A DNA stretch of 64,000 bases from Dactylonectria macrodidyma (Eukaryota; Ascomycota; Sordariomycetes; Hypocreales; Nectriaceae). Below the pieces are notes generated by a model. The model did not search any database and was not told where the DNA came from. It worked only from the letters and a program-made list of their open reading frames with translations. Of the stretch, positions 57,487-64,000 are shown piece by piece. Position numbers and translations under genes: made by a program. The stretch is from contig JAGMUV010000001.1 in the NCBI GenBank assembly GCA_020744425.1, forward strand, positions 6,138,001 to 6,202,000. Direction: 5' to 3'. Positions within the stretch are counted from its first letter, which is position 1. Each line of letters opens with the position of its first letter.

Positions 57487-59872
57487 GCACACGGATCAAT
57501 AACCGGCCTGCTTCAATACCCTGGAGATGGAATGGACATGGAATGCCAATGTGTTGGAGAGAGCGATGGCTGGCGCAAGCAACTCCAAATATGGCCTAAG
57601 GAAGGAAAGTGACGTGCGACTGGACGAAGCGCACGAACGAGAGACGTTGATGGTTAGGTTAGCGTTTGGTTGAATGGTTTCTTCGTGTTTTCAAGCTTGA
57701 GAAGTCGTCTGACGTGCAGCCAGGCAAGTCTGGACTGTCCTTGCACAGGCCAAAAGGGACCGGTGACTCTTAGCTGCCACCGTTGACCTACCGTAGCTTG
57801 ATGCGCTAGCTGAATGTTAATGTTAATGGATATGTCGGGTTCAATTCTGACATGCCCGAACTATTTCGGGAGTGACGAAACTCTCCTAGTTTTTGACGAT
57901 GTGCCTGATTCCCGATCATGGTGCTGGCAGCTAGCAGGGGGGACGGGGTCCGCAATCAAGTCGGAATAATTCCACCTTAGCCGAGCCGTTTAATAGAGAT
58001 CGCCGGTATGGAGGCATGGAGATCACAGGGGGGGTCGGGTAGCCCTGAGGAGGTTTTTTTTTAATCGACCCGGGCTTTCCGAAGCGCGTTGTCTAGTCCA
58101 AAGCATAATGAACCAACAACGCGATGCCTTATCAACGTGTCGATTGAAGACAGATATGAAGAGCAAGGGTCCATGCCTCTGAGATGTCATCATTCTGCTC
58201 AGTCAATTCATTGCGAGCTGTACGCCATTCATCATACCCGTCGCGACACCTGGACCGCCTAGAATGTTCGTAACAGTGGGTTTGCTTCATTGACGATCTA
58301 CCGTAAGCTAGCCTTAGGGGGCGCCACTTCTCGGACTCTCCTCCCGAGCTGTGGAGGAGGCGTTATCACGCACTACTACCGAGCAGGTAAGTCGTAACTG
58401 AAGCCCACCGGAGAACGGATCGCAGCTCGTGCAAAGAGACAGCAGCCGTGTGCGGCGTTTCAGGTCAACAGCAAACAGCGGCGATGCACCTGGACGAGAT
58501 TGGCATTTGCGGCTGAAGCGGTTCTGTCGGGGATAAAAGAAACAAACAAGGTGTGGAGGTGCCACATGCCGTCCAGGATTGGCCTGCAAGAGTAGGCTCC
58601 CGGACGCTCTCGTGCCCAATTACGAACGGAAATGATGGAGGTAATTTGCCCACTTACGAAGACCCTAAAACGGGCACCGGCAACAACAAACTTGACCCAA
58701 CCACTTTGACCCCCTCCCCTTCCGCACCAAAATCGCTGTGGCAATCACCTCCACTCGCCGTAAGCCTCCTTTCTGCTCGGTCAACTCATCATGCCGTCAT
58801 TGTTAGGTGGAGGGGCAGACGCTAACCGGCGAGACGGGTTGCACGCCACTTGTTAGGTTGGCCTCCTGGAGCAGCCGTCGGGTCGACTCAACCAATAGCT
58901 ATCTATAGGTTTAGATCGGGCCTTGTTTTTCCACACCTGCGAGCCACAAGGATGTTACGATACCCGGGCTCACGGGGTAGGCTAGGTAGATGGGTAAAGG
59001 CGGAGTTGGTGCTGGGTTTAACCCGGGAGTCGGCAACTCGTAAGTTTAGAGGTGGTGCCTGCATCTAGAGTCCTGGGTCTTGCCATTCGATCATCTGTTT
59101 CAGCGTTTCAATGATTTAGATGTGTAAAGAAGAACATGGTGCGTTTGTGAAAGAAACATATGCGCACTGAACCCTCCAAGGTCTCTGCTGCAGACGTTCC
59201 TGGATCGAGCTCTAAATCTGTCTCGGCTACGTGCTGCAGGTCCCACGACGGGCTGAATACGAGGATGCAGCCACACTTCGCAATCTTAACGCGTTTCATG
59301 CCTTTAGCCATTCACGGTGAGGCATTAGACTCTGTCGCGATTCTGGTGCGTGTTGGCACCAACCTGATCGATGCTTTGAAGCTAGCGGGCTAGCGGAAGC
59401 CATCGTTCGTTCCCAACGTCTTTTTCTTTCCCAGATTGGGTTCTTACGGATCGAGGACTTTTGTAGAGGTTTGCTATCTCCGCTACGGATTTTCACTCAA
59501 CGCACGGCATCTTGGCCTTGCTCCATTCTCACGCGTAAAAAACGGGATCAGTGCAAACGAAGCTGGAAAAAGCCACCAAATGATGCCAAGGTCAAACAGT
59601 CTCCTGTTTTACAAATCGGACCCAGCGAGCGACCTGTGTGCTGCGGGTCGAAGGATCTCCACCCCTGGGTCTGAGTGTTTTTACCTATCATATAAGGAAG
59701 CGTCACAAAAAATACGAGCCAAGGAATGGTTCATGCCGGGAGCCGTCCGTGTCTTACCATCTCTGCTTCTGCAAAAGTCTCACTTTTAACTCTTTTATTT
59801 TCTCCATCTTTTGTTTCATTCTGGTTCTCGGCATTCAAGCTCTCCACATTCGTTTTGTCTTCTACAGCCATC
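57487..59872. other. Long gene-free stretch
   Basis: About 2.4 kb with only short, unrelated frames, a G-run at 58029-58035 and a T-run near 58053. No family, tRNA or repeat is recognised. Confidence 0.45.
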
Positions 59873-61066
59873 ATGTCTCAGGCGGCGTTCCAGACGTTCT
59901 CTTTTACCCGTATCTTCATTCTCATCGCCTCTCAGGCTCTGCTTCTCATTCTATTCTTTGGCCCTGAACATCTCAACGTTCGGCAATACGACCCGGATTA
60001 CAAGGCTCCAGTACACCAGCCGCCCGCCTCACATGTTCCGACCAATGCGAGCGCGACGCCCCCAAAGCTGTCACAGGAAGAGCTCATCCAGCAGCTCTTT
60101 AGCAGTGTTAGGACGCCCGTCGTTGCGCCCAGCTTTACACTACCTAATGGCGAGGTATTGCACCTCCCAAAGGGAAATCTGCCCTACCCGACCCGAATGG
60201 GCAAGAAGATTTGTATCCTAGACATGGACGGACGAGGCTTTGACGGCCCAAACCAGCCATGGAGCGCAGGTCGCATCTCATGGGATACCATGTCAGGAAC
60301 ATCACCAGGAGTCTTCAACCACTATCTCTACGCCATGATCCATGGATATTCATACAAGTACATCCGCACAGCCAAGCCCGACTGGGGAATGCCAGTATGG
60401 GCCGAGATCCCTGCGATAAAGTCGATCCTGGCCGACTACGACGTCGTTGTTTCCCTCGACACCGACGCCATCTTCCCGAACCTACTACTACCGTACGAGT
60501 GGATGATGAATAGATGGAACATCACCGAGGACATCGCCTTCGCCATGTCGCCCGACCGCAAGGGCCCCTACAACTACGACTCCAAGCGCCGCCTTCGCCA
60601 CAACCCGGGCTTCATCACGGTCCGCAATATCCCCATCGCCCACGAGATGCTCGACGCCTGGATCACCTGCCCGGCGCGCATCCCAGGCTGCAACAAGCAC
60701 GCCAACCGCTTCCCCGCCGAGATGTCCGCCTGGGGTAACTTTGTCCGCGACGAGAAGCCCGAATACGACAGAGCCACTAAGTCACTTCCCTGCGCCGAGG
60801 CAAACGGCTTCGCCGAGCAACCTAGCGAATGCGACGGCAAGCTGTTGAGCCATTATACGTCAGGCAAGAAGCTCGTCAAGCCTCGGACAGGCGATTTCGC
60901 GGTCCAGGCTCTGTTCCAAGTACTACAACACGGCATGCAGCAAAACAAGGACGAGCTGCGCAGGGAAGACGCCGAGTTTGCTGCGGGCTCAGGGTTAGAG
61001 GAAATGCATGTCCCACCCGTGAGCAGAAAAGGGAAGCCCACGAAAGGAATGCCTACACATTCATAG
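59873..61066 (+). CDS. Type II membrane glycosyltransferase, GT34 (Mnn10/Gma12)-like
   Basis: The ATG at 59873 gives a single exon of 397 residues. A signal-anchor segment RIFILIASQALLLILFF lies near residues 13-29, followed by a Pro-rich stem and a lumenal catalytic domain. The DxD metal site is VVSLDTDAIFPN; nearby are WAEIPAIKSILADYD before it and AMSPDRKGPYNYDSK, NPGFITVRNIP after it. Members of this fold add galactose or mannose in the Golgi. The match to GT34 is by motif order only, and the donor sugar is not predicted. The C-terminal tail (about 40 residues) is charged and probably disordered. Confidence 0.75.
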   Translation: MSQAAFQTFSFTRIFILIASQALLLILFFGPEHLNVRQYDPDYKAPVHQPPASHVPTNASATPPKLSQEELIQQLFSSVRTPVVAPSFTLPNGEVLHLPKGNLPYPTRMGKKICILDMDGRGFDGPNQPWSAGRISWDTMSGTSPGVFNHYLYAMIHGYSYKYIRTAKPDWGMPVWAEIPAIKSILADYDVVVSLDTDAIFPNLLLPYEWMMNRWNITEDIAFAMSPDRKGPYNYDSKRRLRHNPGFITVRNIPIAHEMLDAWITCPARIPGCNKHANRFPAEMSAWGNFVRDEKPEYDRATKSLPCAEANGFAEQPSECDGKLLSHYTSGKKLVKPRTGDFAVQALFQVLQHGMQQNKDELRREDAEFAAGSGLEEMHVPPVSRKGKPTKGMPTHS

Positions 61067-61612
61067 TGCTGGTGCGCTCAGGAACGCTGGGCGTTGTAAT
61101 AGTAATCATGGGACCTGGAATGGGTCACCGTATATATAAAATGTAGATAGACAGGCTACTGTAACGAACAATCACGATTTTCCTTGTTTCACAACTAGAC
61201 TATTGCCGTTGTTGGCTTGTTTTCATGTCGTCTTGATGTCCTGACACTTGCCCGAGAATACACCATTGGTTTCTCCATTTAAATGCCAAGTTATACTAGA
61301 TTGTTCGACTCGAGGCTTGGCGAGAATTGTTCTATTTAATTACTGGCTTCCGCTTGGATCCCATTTTGCGGCCGCTCAATAACTATCCACAAGAACAAAA
61401 GTGGCGATTTGATTCGACCACTTCTTGCACCACCAAAATACTACTGCAGATACATCTCCTGAGCCGTTATCAGAATGATGAGTGAAACAAAGTTTAATTG
61501 ACTATAGTAGTAATACTTTATTTCAGTAGACCCATGGGTCACCCTCGGGATGCCTGCTCAACGAGGCCAACCGGAAGTCAGTGTGCCCCCAGACCCTGCC
61601 ATCAAAGCGCTA
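61067..61612. other. Gene-free stretch
   Basis: 3' flanks of two convergent genes; nothing else is recognised. Confidence 0.5.
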
Positions 61613-62338
61613 TCACACATCCTCCTCCCTGCGCAGTGGCTGTGAACACCCTGCAAGAGCCGTCATGCAAAACTCGGTGTTGGTTGTGAAGAAGAGAAAT
61701 GAGCGAGCAGCGGTTCGTGCGTCATTGTATCCGAACCGGCCAAACTTGTATTCCCCATCGGGGATACGCAGCCAGAGGGCATTGTCTGACGCGGTTCTCT
61801 TGCTAGGGTGCTGGTCCTTCCACTTGGTCACTTGGTCCTTTGCGCGTTCGTAGTCGACGAGACCAACCGACTCAGCCATGTCCGGGTCATAGTCGTCAAG
61901 GGTCTCGATTCCGTTGACTTGTATTCGGTCATGGGTGTAATACCCCCAGTCGTATCTATTGACGACCAGCACGCCCTCGGCCTTTGTGTCTTCATTGTTG
62001 AATCTGCTCCCGCTGTTATTTTCGTATGGCGCGCCAGATACGCGAAGGATCTTGTCAACCTCTTGCGCCGGATCGACATCAGCATGAGTGGCGAGCCACC
62101 CGCAGACATTTTGCGAGGCGACGTCGACTAACTGAATGGCGTTCCATGTTCCATTTTCTGCGGGAAGGTTGTATTTAAAGTCGAATTGCTTGATGGTTCC
62201 GCCTTGGAGAGCCGAGAAGGTAGGGACGCCGTGAACCGGCTCGGTGGAGGCACCTTGCCAGATATTTTCCAAGTCGCCGAAACAAAGACGACCCGACGTC
62301 ACAGAAAAAGTGGCGTGGACGGTTGGAGTAGTTGCCAT
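61613..62338 (-). CDS. Hypothetical protein, no recognised domain
   Basis: A single exon of 241 residues starts at MATTPTVHATFSVTSG. It has no signal peptide or membrane segment and is acidic with even composition, as expected of a real soluble protein. Visible blocks are FGDLENIWQGA, FKYNLPAENGTW, VLVVNRYDWGYYTHDRIQ and LWLRIPDGEYKFGRFGYNDA. I cannot assign a family. A shorter version could start at a later Met, but the upstream start keeps the beta-rich N-terminal part. Confidence 0.55.
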   Translation of the reverse strand: MATTPTVHATFSVTSGRLCFGDLENIWQGASTEPVHGVPTFSALQGGTIKQFDFKYNLPAENGTWNAIQLVDVASQNVCGWLATHADVDPAQEVDKILRVSGAPYENNSGSRFNNEDTKAEGVLVVNRYDWGYYTHDRIQVNGIETLDDYDPDMAESVGLVDYERAKDQVTKWKDQHPSKRTASDNALWLRIPDGEYKFGRFGYNDARTAARSFLFFTTNTEFCMTALAGCSQPLRREEDV

Positions 62339-62949
62339 TGGGGGAGAAAGACGATGATGGTTAAGATTGTGTACCACACTAAGTTTACAATCAAGGCCGA
62401 TTTAAGTACTTTTTATCTAGCCCCGTCGCTACTGACTGCTGCCTAGAGAATTCACGGTCGAGCTCATTGCGGGACAAAAATAGCCCGTGCTGATGGTTAC
62501 AAATTGTTTTCCAAATAGCAAGAGCTTGACTTGTATCTTCGACTATGAATATTTTATATTGCTTTGTTGTTTGTCGATATGGAGGGCCATGGTGCTTTTC
62601 TCGTGTATTGTATTACGCTCGCATACTTCTGAGTGCCATCATACATTACTAAGCAATCTAGGGCTAAGGGTTTCTGAACATTGGCCACTTGCCTGACAAA
62701 TTTGTTATGTCAGTATCGGCAAAACGCTTCCTAATTCGTCTCGATTATGGCTAACGTCTCAGCCACATCCCACCTTTCACCGCTCTTTGATTTTTAACTA
62801 CGGGGTAGCTCTCAAGAGATTCGTGGCGTTACGAGGTTAGTGTTCATTCCGCAACAAATCATGGGTATATTGAGCTTCTAAGCTGTATGACCTGTGGGTT
62901 ACCCCGTGAGTTATTTCCCTCCTGACATGTTCCAGTAGTGGCCATTTCC
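62339..62949. other. Gene-free stretch
   Basis: It holds the upstream region of the hypothetical gene and the presumed N-terminal or promoter region of the broken membrane-protein gene. Nothing else is seen. Confidence 0.4.
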
Positions 62950-63049
62950 CAACATCCGAACATGAATGTGATCGAATGGAGATAGGTTTAACCAATTCTA
63001 TCTTCAGCATTCTTAAGGAACCCTTAACAGTCGCTTCGCTTTTTACCTA

Positions 63050-63784
63050 AACTGCACTTTTCCTTCCAACGCGCCGGTTTTCGTTGCCGTCCCCAATGTC
63101 CGATCAACGCTGGACATCGTCTGGAGTTGTGTCTCGATCCTCGTGCTCTGCAGCTAGTCGATTCTACACCTGAATGTTCCACGTCAGTTTCATGCAAAGA
63201 CAGCAACGCAGAAGGCACTGCGAAAGACACTGTTCTTGATGCAGAAGTTCAAGTGGATGCTCATAACTCTGATTGCGCCCGAGGCACTTCTTGTCAAAGC
63301 AGTCACAGATTATCGATCCGTAAAACACCATTCCCAGATGTTACGGAAGGTTGCGGACGAAGATAATGTCCCCTGGAGCAAGGCCCACACCTTCTTCGCT
63401 GATATGGGGGGTTTTGCGATCCGATTTGTTTCGGAAGCAGCGGTTGAAAGACGATCCTCGCCACACTCTACACATACTACTCTACCCCGGCCTACTCCAG
63501 CCTATCCTGAAATACTTGAGAAACAGGTCTCAGACCCACAAGATCCTGCAGATCACCCTCAGAGTCGTGTTCAAATCACCGACTATTCATCTCCGCTTCA
63601 GCTGCGGATCAACCAATGGAGCGCAGATTCTACACCACCTGGTGGTCCGCCGGATGATGGTCTGCTATCAGGCAACGCTGTCCAAGCCAATAGTATTCAA
63701 GCAGTTCAGAGACCTGACAAAGGTATGGATATTGAACTGGCGCAATGTTGCCTAGATGCTCACACGCCTAGCGACCAAGACTAG
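63050..63784 (+). pseudogene. Disrupted fungal multi-pass membrane protein gene
   Basis: Reading in one frame, NVRSTLDIVWSCVSILVLCS is followed by TAG at 63155-63157 and then SILHLNVPRQFH and KFKWMLITLIAPEALLVKAV, ending near FFADMGGFAIRF. This order (RSTLDIxWSC, CTWSxLHLNVP, APE, MGGF) is that of a common uncharacterised fungal membrane family, in which a Trp codon occupies the place of the TAG. A TGG to TAG change is the simplest explanation. After MGGF the sequence no longer matches and the frame stops at 63784. The boundaries are approximate. Confidence 0.5.
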
Positions 63785-64000
63785 CGAGTTGCGAAGCCCA
63801 TGTTTGACATGGGCAGGTGGCTCAGCAGAAGAGTGTGGGATGAGCAGGACTGGAGAAGACATCGCGAGCGCTTCAGGTCTGCAATGAACGCGGACTCTCG
63901 TTTGTACGGTGCTATTGAATGGCGCCCACATGCTATCCACACCTTGCATGGCAAAAAGATTCTTCCTGGCTACCGTCTTACTCTTTCAGGCCCCCACCAC
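63785..64000 (+). other. Possible coding segment at the right edge
   Basis: A frame from an ATG near 63800 (MFDMGRWLSRRVWDEQDW...) stays open to the window edge, with RLYGAIEWRPHAIH and YRLTLSGPHH. The composition looks coding and may be the continuation of the broken membrane-protein gene or another gene. I cannot assign it. Confidence 0.3.

Noticed and set aside
58553..58825. Pro/Ser-rich 90-residue frame in the 57.5-59.9 kb gap
   Set aside because: Low-complexity composition, no domain, and overlapping frames of similar quality on the other strand.

Overview
This window is nuclear DNA of a filamentous ascomycete (Pezizomycotina). The evidence is short GT-AG introns of about 50-90 nt with CTGAC/CTAAT-type branch sites, a HET-domain gene, Zn2Cys6 and FSH1-type genes, a highly reducing polyketide synthase and a fungal pyrimidine-degradation (URC) cluster. 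I did not assign a genus. All gene models were spliced by hand from the sequence. Most close exactly in phase; uncertain ends are stated in the entries.

Layout. 1-4.7 kb: an edge-truncated HET gene, a bZIP-like gene, a small F-box-family relic and a tRNA-Gln(CUG). 5.3-15.4 kb: a nitrogen-scavenging block. It holds a biuret-hydrolase-like isochorismatase fused to an allophanate-hydrolase-like amidase, a divergent NCS1 nucleobase/allantoin-type permease, a Zn2Cys6 activator and an Atz/Trz-type amidohydrolase. 16.4-32.6 kb: a polyketide gene cluster with an FAD monooxygenase, an MFS exporter, a LovG/FSH1-type serine hydrolase and a complete KS-AT-DH-MT-ER-KR-ACP synthase of 2594 aa. 34.1-35.7 kb: an F-box gene. 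35.9-50 kb: the URC block. It holds two methylmalonate-semialdehyde-dehydrogenase-type genes, a bacterial-type uracil phosphoribosyltransferase, URC4 (DUF1688), URC1 (GTP-cyclohydrolase-II-like), an NmrA-like gene, a Gfo/Idh/MocA relic and a second, Fur1-type uracil phosphoribosyltransferase. 51-64 kb: a broken APH-type kinase, a MOSC/ferredoxin-reductase fusion next to an old-yellow-enzyme gene, a GT34-like glycosyltransferase, an unknown protein, and a disrupted membrane-protein gene at the edge.

How the parts may work together (inference). Uracil would be imported by the NCS1 permease, converted to UMP by a phosphoribosyltransferase and opened by Urc1/Urc4 to urea plus a three-carbon fragment. 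The semialdehyde dehydrogenases would turn that fragment into an acyl-CoA. The biuret/allophanate fusion would release ammonia from urea-like compounds. The promoters of these genes carry dense GATA motifs, the target of AreA/Nit2-type nitrogen regulators. A polyketide cluster therefore sits between two nitrogen-scavenging blocks. The strongest candidates for something undescribed are the biuret/allophanate fusion with its neighbours and the enlarged URC locus with two unrelated-looking uracil phosphoribosyltransferases and two dehydrogenases.
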